Below are positions 50,363 to 60,658 of a DNA stretch of 64,000 nt, piece by piece (position 1 is the first letter of the stretch; every line of letters begins with the position of its first letter). Under the pieces are notes generated by a model. It saw only the letters and a program-made list of their open reading frames with translations, was not told the origin of the DNA and did no database searches. The DNA comes from Dickeya undicola (GTDB lineage: Bacteria; Pseudomonadota; Gammaproteobacteria; Enterobacterales; Enterobacteriaceae), in contig NZ_JSYG01000021.1 of the NCBI RefSeq assembly GCF_000784735.1, positions 1 to 64,000 on the forward strand, in the 5' to 3' direction. A program made the translations under genes and the position numbers.

Positions 50363-52320
50363 GCTTTATCTTCCTTCGGGCAGTGGGCAACGAACATCGC
50401 CCCTTGAGCAGCGGCAGCCTTTAGAATCGCCGGGTCGGCGGGTACGGCAAGATCGCCCGGACTTCCTCCGGAATTCAGGTTAATAGCGGGTCCTTTGATA
50501 TCCACGCCACCAGCATGGATCACGATAAAACTGCCGCCTACTCGCAGGGTCAGCTTATTGCCGCTTTGCAGCGTCAGGTCGCCGTTACTGTCCACACTGA
50601 AAACACCGCTGACCTTCTGCGCCAGATCGCCTTTTACCTGAATGCCATGGTCGCCTTCCGTCAACGTCAAATTATGACCGGTAATTTTATGGTCCTGATT
50701 GCCTTCCACCGTTACCTTGCGGTTATTCGCGATGACCAGCTCTTCATCATGCCCAATACTTGTGGTCCGGTTATAGTCCACCCGTTCATCTTTGGAGTTC
50801 AGCACCCGAATGGCCATATTCTTCTGAGCATGAATGAAGATCTCCTCGTTATCGGTGGCATCCTCAAAACTGAGCTCGTTAAACCCCTGCCCTTTGTGTG
50901 TTTTAGAACGCAACGTGGTACGCGTCCTGTGCGCCGGTAATGGATACGGCGACAGGTTGGTTGCATGAAAGGTGCGACCGGTGACGATGGGCTGGTCCGG
51001 GTCCCCTTCCAGAAAGCTCACCACCACCTCATGACCGATGCGCGGAATGGCAATCAGGCCGTACTGGCCACCGGCCCAGCCCTGACTGACCCGCACCCAG
51101 CACGAACTCTGGTCGTCGCTGGCACCGTAGCGGTCCCACGGGAATTGCAGCTTCACCCGGCCAAATTTATCACAGTAAATCTCTTCCCCCGCCGGGCCGA
51201 CAACCATGGCAATCTGCGGGCCGTCCACCATCGGCTTGTACGGCATCGCCGCCCGCCAGGTGGTGGTGCCTTTCACCACTTCGAAGCTGTTGCTGAGGGT
51301 GGTCGGCTCGCCGCCGCTTTCCTCTTCCAGCGCCTGCGGCTGCTGCCCGCTGTGGGTCACCGCCACCACCTGCCAGGCCAGGTTGAATGCCGCGTTCGGG
51401 TGCTCGGTGAGGGTAAAGGTGCTGCCCGGCATCAGTTCGGCAGCGTTGGATTCACCCGCCCCGGTCATCGCCCCGGCGCGCAGCGCGTCCAGCCGGTAGC
51501 CGGTAAACGCCTTGCCGCTCGGGTCCTGCTTGAAGCGGCCGGGGTAATCAAAGTGCTGGTAGGATTCGCGCTGATGGTCCAGCTCGCTGCTCATCCTGTT
51601 ATGCAGCAGCCCGTAGGCAGGGGTCTTGAAGCTGTAATCCTTCAGCGCCACTTCAGCGGTACTCACCGCCTCGGCGTAGCGGAAACGGCGCACATACGCC
51701 CCTTCGCTCAGCCCCTGTGTCGCCAGGTTGAAGAACAGTTCCGGGCCTTTGGTCAGCGCACCGGCGTCATCGGCAAACACCACCCGGTGCTTACCGGCTT
51801 CAAACTCGTGGAAGTAGAACATCCCTTCTTCCGCCGCCAGCCGGTTGATGAACGCCAGGTCGCTTTCGCGGTACTGCACGCAGTACTCGCGCACCGCGTG
51901 CTCGTGGCGCAGGGCGAAGGCGTAATCGGTGATCCCGGCTTCTTCCAGCAGGGTACTGATAATCGCGTCCGGCTTCTGGGTCTGGAAGATGCGGGCGTTG
52001 GTACGCAGACCGAGCCGCCACAGTGCCGGGCGCACCTCGACCTGATAGCGGGTGCGGCGAAAGCCGGTGTCGCCCTGGGCAAAGCGGCTGACGATACCGC
52101 TGACCCGGCGCTGCAGTTCGCCTTCGTACCACACCAGCAGCTCGCACGGCTGGTCCAGCACCGCCCCGAAGTCGATGTCGGCCTGACTGCTGGCCAGGCT
52201 CAGCGACAGCGCAAACGGCTGGTTCAGCGCTTCACCGAGTTCAAAATCCACCACCGCGAACGTCGTTTCCGGCAACGCGCCGACCTTCACGGTAAACTGC
52301 AATCCTGTACTGTTCGCCAC
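50359..52320 (-). CDS. vgrG: Type VI secretion spike protein VgrG
   Basis: The 653-residue product has the gp27-like part ([28 protein letters not shown]-type pattern [21 protein letters not shown]), the gp5 OB fold ([36 protein letters not shown]) and the beta-helix needle with repeated short turns ([11 protein letters not shown]). After the needle is a 40-residue Ala/Pro-rich tail but no extra toxin domain. I use the GTG at 52320 (VANSTGLQF) with GGAGGAAG upstream; an ATG nine codons earlier is possible. The gene turns AT-richer near 50950, within the needle. Confidence 0.94.
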   Translation of the reverse strand: MANSTGLQFTVKVGALPETTFAVVDFELGEALNQPFALSLSLASSQADIDFGAVLDQPCELLVWYEGELQRRVSGIVSRFAQGDTGFRRTRYQVEVRPALWRLGLRTNARIFQTQKPDAIISTLLEEAGITDYAFALRHEHAVREYCVQYRESDLAFINRLAAEEGMFYFHEFEAGKHRVVFADDAGALTKGPELFFNLATQGLSEGAYVRRFRYAEAVSTAEVALKDYSFKTPAYGLLHNRMSSELDHQRESYQHFDYPGRFKQDPSGKAFTGYRLDALRAGAMTGAGESNAAELMPGSTFTLTEHPNAAFNLAWQVVAVTHSGQQPQALEEESGGEPTTLSNSFEVVKGTTTWRAAMPYKPMVDGPQIAMVVGPAGEEIYCDKFGRVKLQFPWDRYGASDDQSSCWVRVSQGWAGGQYGLIAIPRIGHEVVVSFLEGDPDQPIVTGRTFHATNLSPYPLPAHRTRTTLRSKTHKGQGFNELSFEDATDNEEIFIHAQKNMAIRVLNSKDERVDYNRTTSIGHDEELVIANNRKVTVEGNQDHKITGHNLTLTEGDHGIQVKGDLAQKVSGVFSVDSNGDLTLQSGNKLTLRVGGSFIVIHAGGVDIKGPAINLNSGGSPGDLAVPADPAILKAAAAQGAMFVAHCPKEDKA

Positions 52321-52466
52321 CCTGCTTCCTCCTTTTCCCGACGCCATTCTTTCTATAACGCCATAGCTACCGCACACCCGGCGGTTTACCGGATGTGCGG
52401 GCCACAATCATAATCAATACCCTGCACTCAGCGATGGGGCCACCATCGCTCAGCGCAGACAAAAAC

Positions 52467-52494
52467 GAAAAAACCCGGACCGGAGTCCGGGTTG
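52467..52494 (-). terminator. Terminator after hcp
   Basis: AACCCGGAC (52473-52481) pairs with GTCCGGGTT (52486-52494) and on the minus strand runs into T residues. It lies between hcp and vgrG, so hcp is probably made in excess over vgrG. Confidence 0.85.
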
Positions 52495-52501
52495 ATGGTC
52501 A

Positions 52502-53020
52502 TTACGCTTCGATCGGCGCGCGCCAGTCGTCGGAGCCGGAAGTCCCGGCCACGGTGTGCTCCCAGTCCACCTTGCGGTAGGCCAGAGACACTTCGATAAG
52601 CTGGGTGTAATCCTGCTTGGACGGGTCCTGGCAATGCGGCATCTGGTTGTTGATGTCGACGATGGTGGCATCGGTCAGGGTGGTGGTGAAGAAATGCTCC
52701 TGCTTGCCTTCGACAGAGGTGCGATACCACTTCAGGGTCACGGTCGGCAGCATTTCGCCGGAAGCCAGCGCGTTATACAGCAGCGGTACGGCTTTGTTCA
52801 GCGCGACGGTGAACTTGAACGGCTTGTGCACGCGCTGACCGGCAGGCTGGCCGGACTGCGGGTCGGTCGGTACGGTGACGATGTGTTTGAATTCCTGCAC
52901 CAGCATTTCGTCTTCGTGGCCCTGCACGTAGATGTTGCCGACGGAGTCGGAGGTGAAGGCACCGGCGGTGATATTGCCCTGAGTTTTACCTTCGATGCTG
53001 ATGTAGCATGGAGTTGGCAT
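52502..53020 (-). CDS. hcp: Type VI secretion tube protein Hcp
   Basis: A 172-residue Hcp, beginning MPTPCYISIEGKTQGNITAG and with GHEDEMLVQEFKHIV, the extended loop and the C-terminal YRKVDWEHTVAGTSGSDDW. Hexameric rings of Hcp form the T6SS tube. I use the ATG at 53020 with AAGGAG; the frame extends 13 codons upstream. GC content and codon choice are like the core genome, unlike the AT-rich orphan Hcp at 31683. It heads the cassette and is separated from vgrG by a terminator. Confidence 0.94.
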   Translation of the reverse strand: MPTPCYISIEGKTQGNITAGAFTSDSVGNIYVQGHEDEMLVQEFKHIVTVPTDPQSGQPAGQRVHKPFKFTVALNKAVPLLYNALASGEMLPTVTLKWYRTSVEGKQEHFFTTTLTDATIVDINNQMPHCQDPSKQDYTQLIEVSLAYRKVDWEHTVAGTSGSDDWRAPIEA

Positions 53021-53144
53021 AGTCTTGCTCCTTGTTATTGAACATGTGTTTGACTTCACGGTTCATAAAGCAATGACTATGCCAACTTTTATTTAATTGT
53101 TTTTAAAGGGGAAAATAACACCGCCATTTTCCCTAAGTCAAATT

Positions 53145-53235
53145 TGAGCAAAAAATTGCGCAGACCTCCCGAAAAAACGGCATCCATTGCGCAAACAGGG
53201 ATTTATGCTGGAAAGTGAGCAAGAAGTTGCGCAGA
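53145..53235 (-). promoter_or_regulatory. Repeated TTGCGCA elements upstream of hcp
   Basis: Direct repeats TGAGCAAAAAATTGCGCAGA (53145-53164) and TGAGCAAGAAGTTGCGCAGA (53216-53235) differ at two positions. A third TTGCGCA lies at 53177. The block is 125-215 bases before the hcp start, a plausible place for activator binding. No known binding site is recognised with confidence. Confidence 0.55.
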
Positions 53236-53354
53236 TTTTGTAATTATTCTGATGCTGATTATTTTAAAGACAATGAAAGGCCCATTTTCTGTGACGGAAA
53301 TCACAATTAATCCCGCAGACGGGTAAAGCCCGTGATCCCCCCTCGAAAGCAAGA

Positions 53355-53374
53355 AAGCTGCCCGCAGGCAGCTT
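53355..53374 (-). terminator. Terminator of the glg operon
   Basis: AAGCTGCC (53355-53362) pairs with GGCAGCTT (53367-53374), with TTTCTTGCTTTC after it on the minus strand. It is 30 bases after the glgP stop. Confidence 0.7.
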
Positions 53375-53403
53375 CCGTATCAAGGCTATCCGACACGCTT
53401 TTC

Positions 53404-55851
53404 TTACAGCCGTATCGGCTTGATATGCCAGATGTCGTCGGCGTATTCCTGAATGGTGCGGTCGGCCGAGAAATACCCCATGTTGGCGATATTGTGCAGG
53501 GTGCGGCGCGTCCATTCATCTTCATCCCGGTACACGTCATCTACCTTGTCATGGGTATCGACGTAGCTACGGTAATCGGCCAGTAGCTGGTAATGATCAC
53601 CAAAGCTGACCAGCGAATCGAACAGGTCGGCATAGCGGCCCGGTTCATCCGGGCTGAATACGCCGGTGGCGATCTGCGTCAGCACCCGATGCAACTCCTC
53701 GTCCTGATTGTAGAATTCACGCGGGTTGTAACCGTTGCGACGCAGTTCTTCCACCTGTTCCGTGGTGTTGCCGAAGATAAAGATATTCTCATCCCCCACC
53801 CGCTCACGCATTTCAACGTTAGCACCGTCCAGCGTACCGATGGTCAGTGCACCGTTCAGGGCAAACTTCATGTTGCTGGTGCCGGACGCCTCCGTACCTG
53901 CCAGCGAAATCTGTTCCGACAGGTCGGCCGCCGGAATGATGATTTGCGCCAGACTAACACCGTAGTTGGGGATGAACACGATCTTCAGCTTGTCTTTCAC
54001 CTCCGGGTCGTTGTTCACCACGCTGGCGACATCGTTGATCAGATGAATGATGTGCTTGGCCATGTAATAGGCAGAGGCTGCCTTACCGGCAAAGATAGCG
54101 ACGCGCGGTACGCGATCCAGCTCCGGGTCATCCTTGATGCGGTTATAAAGCGTGATCAAGTGCAGCACGTTCAGTAATTGCCGTTTGTACTCGTGGATAC
54201 GTTTAATTTGCACATCAAACAACGCGCTCGGATCCACCACCACATCCAGGTGCTGGGCGATATAAATCGCCAGCCGCTTTTTGTTTTCCTGTTTGGCCTT
54301 GCGCACCTTTTGCAGGAAGGCCGGGAAATCGATATGTGGCTTCAGGTCCGCCAGTTGGCTCAGGTCGGTACGCCAGGTTTTGCCGATGGTGTCGTCCAGC
54401 ACTTTCGATAGCGACGGGTTCGCCAGCGCCAGCCAGCGCCGCGGAGTCACGCCGTTGGTTTTATTACAGAAACGGTCCGGATAGAGCCGGGCGAAGTCGG
54501 CGAACAGCGACTGCACCATCAGGTCGGTATGCAACTGGGACACCCCGTTCACCTGATGGCTACAGATCACCGCCAGCCATGCCATGCGCACTTTGCGCCC
54601 GTGGGTTTCATCGACGATAGATACCCGAGCCAGCAGGTCGTTATCATTGGGGAATCGCTCCTGCACCTCATCAAGAAACCGGTCATTGATCTCGAAAATC
54701 AGTTGCAGATGGCGCGGCAGAATTTTACCCATCATATCGACCGGCCAGGTTTCCAGCGCCTCACCCATCAGGGTGTGGTTGGTGTAGGAGAACACCTTGG
54801 TAACCACGTCCCAGGCCGCGTCCCACTTGAACTTATGCTCGTCGATCAACAACCGCATCAGTTCCGGGATAGCCAGCACCGGATGGGTGTCATTCAGATG
54901 GATGGCGAACTTCTCCGCCAGATTGTCGTAAGTTTTGTGCATCATCCAGTGGCGGCTCAGGATATCCTGTACCGTGGCAGACACCAGAAAATACTCCTGA
55001 CGCAAGCGCAGTTCGCGGCCGGAATAGGTGGAGTCATCGGGATACAGTACGCGCGACACGTTTTCGGAATGGTTTTTATCCTCCACCGCCGCGAAATAGT
55101 CACCCTGATTAAACTTACCGAGGTTGATTTCGTTACTGGCCTGCGCCGCCCACAGCCGCAACGTATTAGTGGCATCGGTATCAAAACCGGGGATGATTTG
55201 ATCATAGGCACAGGCGATGATCTCCTCGGTTTCCAGCCAGCGGGTTTTGCTGCCTTCCTGCTGGATACGGCCACCAAAACGCACTTTGTAGCGGGTGCTG
55301 TGGCGAACGAATTCCCACGGGTTGCCGTATTCCAGCCAGTAGTCCGGCGATTCTGCCTGCCTGCCGTCAACGATATTCTGTTTGAACATACCGTATTCGT
55401 AGCGAATACCGTAACCGCGCCCCGGCAGCGCCATAGTGGCGAGCGAGTCGAGGAAACACGCCGCCAGGCGTCCAAGGCCACCGTTGCCTAATGCCGGGTC
55501 ATCCTCTTCTTCCAGCAGTTCGTTCAGGTCCAGCCCCATCGCGTCCAGCGCATCTTTCAGATCATCGAACATCCCCATCGCCAGCAGTGCATTCGACAAG
55601 GTTCGACCCAGCAAAAACTCCATCGACAGGTAGTAAACCTGCCGGACATCCTGCGATAACTGTGCGCGGCTGGAGCGCAGCCAGCGCTCTACCATGCGAT
55701 CCCTGACGGCCAATACCGCAGCGTTCAGCCAGTCATGTTTACTGGCGATACTGGGATCCTTGCCGACGGTAAACATCAACTTATAAGCGATGGAGTGTTT
55801 CAGCGCGTCGACGCTAAGCGTTGGTGAATTGTAGATAAACGGAGAATTCAT
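53404..55851 (-). CDS. glgP: Glycogen phosphorylase
   Basis: Releases glucose 1-phosphate from glycogen ends. The 815-residue product equals the E. coli length and has [35 protein letters not shown] and the pyridoxal-phosphate signature [17 protein letters not shown] use the ATG at 55851 ([10 protein letters not shown]) with GGGATG upstream; the frame is open another 71 codons, overlapping the end of glgA, which I reject. Last gene of glgBXCAP, 22 bases after glgA. Confidence 0.96.
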   Translation of the reverse strand: MNSPFIYNSPTLSVDALKHSIAYKLMFTVGKDPSIASKHDWLNAAVLAVRDRMVERWLRSSRAQLSQDVRQVYYLSMEFLLGRTLSNALLAMGMFDDLKDALDAMGLDLNELLEEEDDPALGNGGLGRLAACFLDSLATMALPGRGYGIRYEYGMFKQNIVDGRQAESPDYWLEYGNPWEFVRHSTRYKVRFGGRIQQEGSKTRWLETEEIIACAYDQIIPGFDTDATNTLRLWAAQASNEINLGKFNQGDYFAAVEDKNHSENVSRVLYPDDSTYSGRELRLRQEYFLVSATVQDILSRHWMMHKTYDNLAEKFAIHLNDTHPVLAIPELMRLLIDEHKFKWDAAWDVVTKVFSYTNHTLMGEALETWPVDMMGKILPRHLQLIFEINDRFLDEVQERFPNDNDLLARVSIVDETHGRKVRMAWLAVICSHQVNGVSQLHTDLMVQSLFADFARLYPDRFCNKTNGVTPRRWLALANPSLSKVLDDTIGKTWRTDLSQLADLKPHIDFPAFLQKVRKAKQENKKRLAIYIAQHLDVVVDPSALFDVQIKRIHEYKRQLLNVLHLITLYNRIKDDPELDRVPRVAIFAGKAASAYYMAKHIIHLINDVASVVNNDPEVKDKLKIVFIPNYGVSLAQIIIPAADLSEQISLAGTEASGTSNMKFALNGALTIGTLDGANVEMRERVGDENIFIFGNTTEQVEELRRNGYNPREFYNQDEELHRVLTQIATGVFSPDEPGRYADLFDSLVSFGDHYQLLADYRSYVDTHDKVDDVYRDEDEWTRRTLHNIANMGYFSADRTIQEYADDIWHIKPIRL

Positions 55852-55873
55852 AATGTCATCCCATTGATGCGTA

Positions 55874-57307
55874 CTACCACAGACGTTGATAAAGCGCACG
55901 ATAGGCCTGGGCAGCAACCTGCCAACTAAAATCCATCGCCATCGCCTGGCGCTGTACATAGCGCCAAAGCGATGGACGCGACCACAACACAAAGACCCGA
56001 CGAATCGCCCGCGACAGCGATGCCACATTGCAATCGCTGAACACAAAACCGCTCGCCAGGCCATCGGCCAGATTTTCCAGCGAGCAATCTGCTACTGTAT
56101 CCGCCAGCCCGCCGGTGCGCCTGACCAGCGGTAACGTGCCGTATTTCAGGCCGTACAGCTGGGTCAAACCACAGGGTTCGAACCGACTAGGAACCATAAT
56201 CACATCCGCGCCGCCAATAATGCGGTGCGAAAACGCTTCGTGATAACCGATCTGAACGCCGACACGGCCGTGATACTCCGCTGCCGCCGCCAGAAAACCT
56301 TCCTGCAAGGTAGCGTCACCCGCCCCCAGCACCACCACTTGCCCACCTTGTTCCAGCAAACCCGGCACCGCCTGCAACGCGATATCCAGCCCTTTCTGGC
56401 TGGTCAGTCGGCTGACGATGGCGAACACCGGCACCCGGTCATCCACCTTAAGCCCCATCGCGGTTTGCAAATGCCGTTTGTTCTCGGCCTTACGAGCCAG
56501 CTCATCACGGCTGTAGGTCGCAGTCAGCAAGGAATCGTGTGCCGGGTTCCAGATATCATCATCCACGCCATTGAGAATACCGGACAGACGCCCGGCGTCT
56601 TCTCGCGACTTCAGCAACCCTTCCAGCCCGTAACCATATTCGGCCTGGGTAATCTCGTGGGCGTAAGTCGGGCTGACGGTGGTGATATGATCCGCGTAAT
56701 ACAGCCCGGCCTTGAGGTAAGAAATCTGCCCGTGGAACTCCAGCCCGTACATGTGGAAGTACTCCGGCGGCAATCGCAGGTCCGCAATGTGACGGGCGTC
56801 AAATAATCCCTGATAAGCCAGATTATGGACGGTAAATACCGATTTTGCAGGTCGACCTTTGGCCGCCAGATACGCACAGGCTAACCCGGCGTGCCAGTCA
56901 TGGGCGTGCACGATGTCCGGCCGCCAGAAGGGATCGACGCCGCTGGCCATCTCCGCCCCCATCCACCCCAGCAGACCGAACCGCAAAAAGTTGTCTGAAT
57001 AGGCAAACAAAGAGGTGTCGTGATACGGGCTGCCCGCCCGTTCATACAGGTGGGGAACATCGATCAGGTAGATACCTACGCCGTTGTAATGACCGTAGCG
57101 CAGGGTGACTCGGCCGCCAAACGTATCCAGTTCACGCACCACCTGCGCATCCGGAATGCCTTTTTTCAGATCAGGGAACGCCGGTAACAGCACTCGCACA
57201 TCCATCCCCGCTGCGATCTGCGCCGCGGGCAAGGCCCCCACCACATCCGCCAGTCCCCCGGTTTTCAGTAGGGGGAACAGCTCTGAACATACATGTAATA
57301 CCCGCAT
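55874..57307 (-). CDS. glgA: Glycogen synthase (ADP-glucose)
   Basis: Extends alpha-1,4-glucan chains from ADP-glucose. The 477-residue GT5 enzyme has the [11 protein letters not shown]-glucose motif at residues 15-22, HAHDWHAGL, and the C-terminal [12 protein letters not shown] with TGGLADTV. I use the ATG at 57307 with GGAGA upstream, giving the E. coli length; another ATG lies four codons earlier. Confidence 0.97.
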   Translation of the reverse strand: MRVLHVCSELFPLLKTGGLADVVGALPAAQIAAGMDVRVLLPAFPDLKKGIPDAQVVRELDTFGGRVTLRYGHYNGVGIYLIDVPHLYERAGSPYHDTSLFAYSDNFLRFGLLGWMGAEMASGVDPFWRPDIVHAHDWHAGLACAYLAAKGRPAKSVFTVHNLAYQGLFDARHIADLRLPPEYFHMYGLEFHGQISYLKAGLYYADHITTVSPTYAHEITQAEYGYGLEGLLKSREDAGRLSGILNGVDDDIWNPAHDSLLTATYSRDELARKAENKRHLQTAMGLKVDDRVPVFAIVSRLTSQKGLDIALQAVPGLLEQGGQVVVLGAGDATLQEGFLAAAAEYHGRVGVQIGYHEAFSHRIIGGADVIMVPSRFEPCGLTQLYGLKYGTLPLVRRTGGLADTVADCSLENLADGLASGFVFSDCNVASLSRAIRRVFVLWSRPSLWRYVQRQAMAMDFSWQVAAQAYRALYQRLW

Positions 57308-57346
57308 CTTGTCTCCCATTGAGCCGCCTCGTCTCAGGCATCGCGG

Positions 57347-58633
57347 CTAAGGTTTGAGTTTGGCCAGCATGGTGCGCGTGACCAACACAATGCCTTCTTC
57401 GGAACGATAAAAGCGGCGGCTGTCATCCTCGGCATTTTCACCAATCACCATGCCTTCCGGAATGTCGCAGGCACGATCGACAATGCAGCGGTGCAGACGA
57501 CATGAGCGCCCGACATTGACATCCGGTAACAACACCGATGAATCGATGCTGCAAAAGGAGTTGATACGTACCCGAGGAAATAGCACCGAGTGCGTCACTA
57601 CCGAGCCGGACACGATGCAGCCGCCGGACACCAACGAGTTCATGGTCAGCCCGTGACTACCGGAGCGGTCCTGCACGAACTTGGCGGGCGGCAGCGCTTC
57701 CATCGCCGAACGAATCGGCCAGTTGTGGTCATACATGTCCAGTTCCGGCATCACTGAGGCGAGGTCAAGATTGGCGCGCCAGTAGGCTTCCAGCGTCCCC
57801 ACATCCCGCCAGTACGGCGGCGCGTTGTCCGACGAGGTAACACAGGAAAGCGTAAAGGGATGCGCCCAGGCATGTCCCTGAGCGACAATTTTCGGGATTA
57901 CATCTTTGCCAAAGTCATGGCTCGACTCCGAGGTACACACGTCCTCTTCCAGTCGCCGGTAAAGGTAATCCGCGTTGAATACGTAGATCCCCATACTGGC
58001 TAACGCCATGTCCGGGTTATCGGGCATCGGTGTCGGTTTGGCGGGTTTTTCGTCAAAGCTGATAATGCGGTTGTCTTTATCCACGCTCATCACGCCAAAC
58101 GCGTGCGCTTCCCCGATGGGAACCGGAATACAGGCCACCGAGCACTCGGCACCGTTCTCCACGTGATCCAACAACATGCGTGAATAATCCATCTTATAGA
58201 TGTGGTCACCGGCCAGAATCACCACGTATTCCGCCCGATAACGCCGGATAATATCCAGGTTATGGCACACCGCGTCGGCGGTGCCGCGATACCAGTGATC
58301 GTTTTCATCATGTCGTTGCTGCGCTGGCAGCAAATCAACAAATTCGTTCATTTCGGTATTCAGGAACGACCAGCCGCGCTGGATATGCTGTACCAGCGTA
58401 TGCGACTGATATTGGGTGATCACGCCAATGCGTCGAATGCCGGAATTCAAACAATTGGAGAGAGCAAAATCGATAATCCGGTATTTGCCGCCGAAATGTA
58501 CGGCGGGTTTGGCGCGATGCGCGGTCAAATCTTTCAGTCTGGTTCCTCGCCCGCCAGCCAGAATCAGGGCGACTGATTTCAGGGGCAACTGCCTGGCTAG
58601 CATCAGAGGGTCGTGTTTATCAGTACTCACCAT
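57347..58633 (-). CDS. glgC: Glucose-1-phosphate adenylyltransferase
   Basis: Makes ADP-glucose from ATP and glucose 1-phosphate, the controlled step of glycogen synthesis. The 428-residue product has the nucleotidyltransferase motif [15 protein letters not shown] (residues 23-37), [19 protein letters not shown], the sugar-phosphate site SFDEKPAKP, and a C-terminal left-handed beta-helix. It lies between glgX and glgA as in E. coli. Confidence 0.97.
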   Translation of the reverse strand: MVSTDKHDPLMLARQLPLKSVALILAGGRGTRLKDLTAHRAKPAVHFGGKYRIIDFALSNCLNSGIRRIGVITQYQSHTLVQHIQRGWSFLNTEMNEFVDLLPAQQRHDENDHWYRGTADAVCHNLDIIRRYRAEYVVILAGDHIYKMDYSRMLLDHVENGAECSVACIPVPIGEAHAFGVMSVDKDNRIISFDEKPAKPTPMPDNPDMALASMGIYVFNADYLYRRLEEDVCTSESSHDFGKDVIPKIVAQGHAWAHPFTLSCVTSSDNAPPYWRDVGTLEAYWRANLDLASVMPELDMYDHNWPIRSAMEALPPAKFVQDRSGSHGLTMNSLVSGGCIVSGSVVTHSVLFPRVRINSFCSIDSSVLLPDVNVGRSCRLHRCIVDRACDIPEGMVIGENAEDDSRRFYRSEEGIVLVTRTMLAKLKP

Positions 58634-58672
58634 GTCAGGCTCCTTGTTATTTTTTTACTTGCTATGTTTTGC

Positions 58673-60658
58673 TTATTCTTTTTCTTGTTGTTGCTTTACC
58701 AACACACACACCGCATTCGCCTGTCCGCGCCAGACCTTGCCCTCCAATGGCTGGTCGGCTGCACTAAACGGCGGCGCAACCCGCCATTTGCCTTCCGGCA
58801 GGGAGAAATCACATTCCTGCGGCGTGGCATTCATTAACAGTAGCCAGCGTTCGGAAAGCTGAATTTGCAACTGGTGTGCTCCCTGTTCCCATTCGTGCGG
58901 TGTTAATGCGTCTCCCTGCGCATTGAGCCATCGCACGTCATTCTCGCCATCACGCCACCACCCTCCACGCTGCAACGCCGGGATAGCGCGGCGTAGGCGG
59001 ATCAACCCGGCAGTAAAAGCGATAAGCTCGCTATCCGCCTGATCCCAATGCAGCCAGGCCAACGCGTTATCCTGACAATAAGCGTTGTTGTTGCCCTGCT
59101 GGCTGTTACCGAATTCATCACCGGCCAGCAGCATCGGCGTGCCCTGAGACAACAGCAGCGTAGCCAGCAACGCCTGCTGGCTGGCGCGCCGCCGCGCCTG
59201 TGTCTCCTCATCCGCCTCCAGCCCTTCGGTGCCGTGATTGAAACTGAAGTTACTGTTGGTGCCATCCCGGTTCTGCTCCCCGTTGGCCTCGTTGTGTTTG
59301 TGGTTGAAACACACCAGGTCACGCAGGGTAAAACCGTCATGAGAGGTCAGCATGTTGACCGACGCCCAGGGCTGTCGGCCATTGCAGTCAAACACTTCGC
59401 TGGAGGCAGCGAAACGGCGGGCCAGCACCCCAAGCGGCAAATCGCCGTGCAGCCAGAAACGGCGTATGTCGTCACGAAAACGGTCATTCCATTCCACGAA
59501 CGGTGCCGGAAATTGCCCTAACTGGTAACCGCCAGTGCCGATGTCCCAGGGTTCGGCAATCAATTTGCAGTCACGCAGTGAACGGTGATTACGCAGAGCG
59601 GTGAAAAATGGCGCGGCGGAAGAAAATGCGGGCAGGCGGCCCAAAATCGTCGCCAGATCAAAACGGAAGCCGTCCACATGGCAGACCTCGCGCCAGAACG
59701 TCAGGCACTCAATCACCCACTGCAGCACCGCTGGGTGCTCAAGCCGTAGCACGTTGCCGCACCCCGCCCAGTTGTAATAATCGCCGCGCTCCGTCAGCCA
59801 GTAGTAGCTGGCGTTGTCGATACCACGCAACGTCAGGGTCGGCCCGTCTACATCCAGTTCCGCGCTGTGGTTGAACACCACATCCAGAATCACCTCGATA
59901 CCGGCCTGATGCAGCGCCCGCACCATGTCGCGGAACTCGTTGAGCGGGTCGTCATCGGTGGCCAGTGAATTGTCCACCGCGAACGGCAGCAGCGTGTTGT
60001 ATCCCCAATAGTTACGTAACCCCATCTCCTGTAAGCGCGGCTCGTCGGCATGTTGCTGGACAGGCATCAGCTCGATGGCGGTCACGCCAAGAGACGTCAG
60101 ATAATCCAGCATCACCGGGTGAGCCAGCGCGGCATAGGTGCCGCGTATTGACGCAGGAATCGACGGATGCCGCTTGGTCAGCCCGCGCACATGCGCTTCG
60201 TACAGCACCGTTTCACGCCAGGGGGTAGCCGGGAAACGATCGCCCTGCCAGTCGTAGCGCTCATCCACCACCACACTGCGCGGCATTACCTCCGCGCTGT
60301 CGCGTGGGTCCGGCTGGTCGTAGCCGCCATGCAGGCGCTCGTCATCCACTACCCAGCCATCCATCTGCCGGGCACAAGGGTCAAGCAACAGTTTGTTCGG
60401 GTTGAAACGCAGCCCGCGCTGCGGCTCGAACGCGCCAGCGACGCGATAGCCGTAGCACAACCCCGGCTGCGCATCGGGCAGATAACCGTGCCAGATGTCA
60501 CCGGTACGTGCTGTCAGCGGAAAACGTTGCTCCCGCAGGCCGTCAAAAATGCACAACTCAACCCGAGAGGCCTTCGACGAAAACAACGCAAAATTCACCC
60601 CTTCACCATCGAAATGCGACCCCAATGGCCGTGGGCGACCCGCCAGCAGCTCAGCCAT
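58673..60658 (-). CDS. glgX: Glycogen debranching enzyme
   Basis: Cleaves alpha-1,6 branches left by phosphorylase. The 661-residue GH13 enzyme has an N-terminal CBM48-like domain ([17 protein letters not shown]), and the catalytic regions [25 protein letters not shown] and LTSHDGFTL. The ATG at 60658 shares a base with the glgB stop (TGATG) and has GGAGG upstream, so the two genes are translationally coupled. Confidence 0.96.
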   Translation of the reverse strand: MAELLAGRPRPLGSHFDGEGVNFALFSSKASRVELCIFDGLREQRFPLTARTGDIWHGYLPDAQPGLCYGYRVAGAFEPQRGLRFNPNKLLLDPCARQMDGWVVDDERLHGGYDQPDPRDSAEVMPRSVVVDERYDWQGDRFPATPWRETVLYEAHVRGLTKRHPSIPASIRGTYAALAHPVMLDYLTSLGVTAIELMPVQQHADEPRLQEMGLRNYWGYNTLLPFAVDNSLATDDDPLNEFRDMVRALHQAGIEVILDVVFNHSAELDVDGPTLTLRGIDNASYYWLTERGDYYNWAGCGNVLRLEHPAVLQWVIECLTFWREVCHVDGFRFDLATILGRLPAFSSAAPFFTALRNHRSLRDCKLIAEPWDIGTGGYQLGQFPAPFVEWNDRFRDDIRRFWLHGDLPLGVLARRFAASSEVFDCNGRQPWASVNMLTSHDGFTLRDLVCFNHKHNEANGEQNRDGTNSNFSFNHGTEGLEADEETQARRRASQQALLATLLLSQGTPMLLAGDEFGNSQQGNNNAYCQDNALAWLHWDQADSELIAFTAGLIRLRRAIPALQRGGWWRDGENDVRWLNAQGDALTPHEWEQGAHQLQIQLSERWLLLMNATPQECDFSLPEGKWRVAPPFSAADQPLEGKVWRGQANAVCVLVKQQQEKE

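Noticed and set aside
50965-52413. 482-codon plus-strand frame opposite vgrG
   Set aside because: Antisense frame in a GC-rich gene; no domain, and vgrG is unmistakable.
44360-53020. A complete type VI secretion apparatus
   Set aside because: Only hcp, vgrG, adaptor, cargo, paralogues and PAAR are present; no sheath, baseplate, membrane-complex or ClpV genes were found.
53145-53235. Sigma-54 promoter for hcp
   Set aside because: TTGC elements recur, but I could not find a GG at the required spacing upstream of a GC pair in the right orientation, so I list only unassigned repeats.
55852-56064. N-terminal extension of GlgP
   Set aside because: The 71 extra codons overlap glgA and do not resemble any phosphorylase; the ATG at 55851 gives the family start and length.
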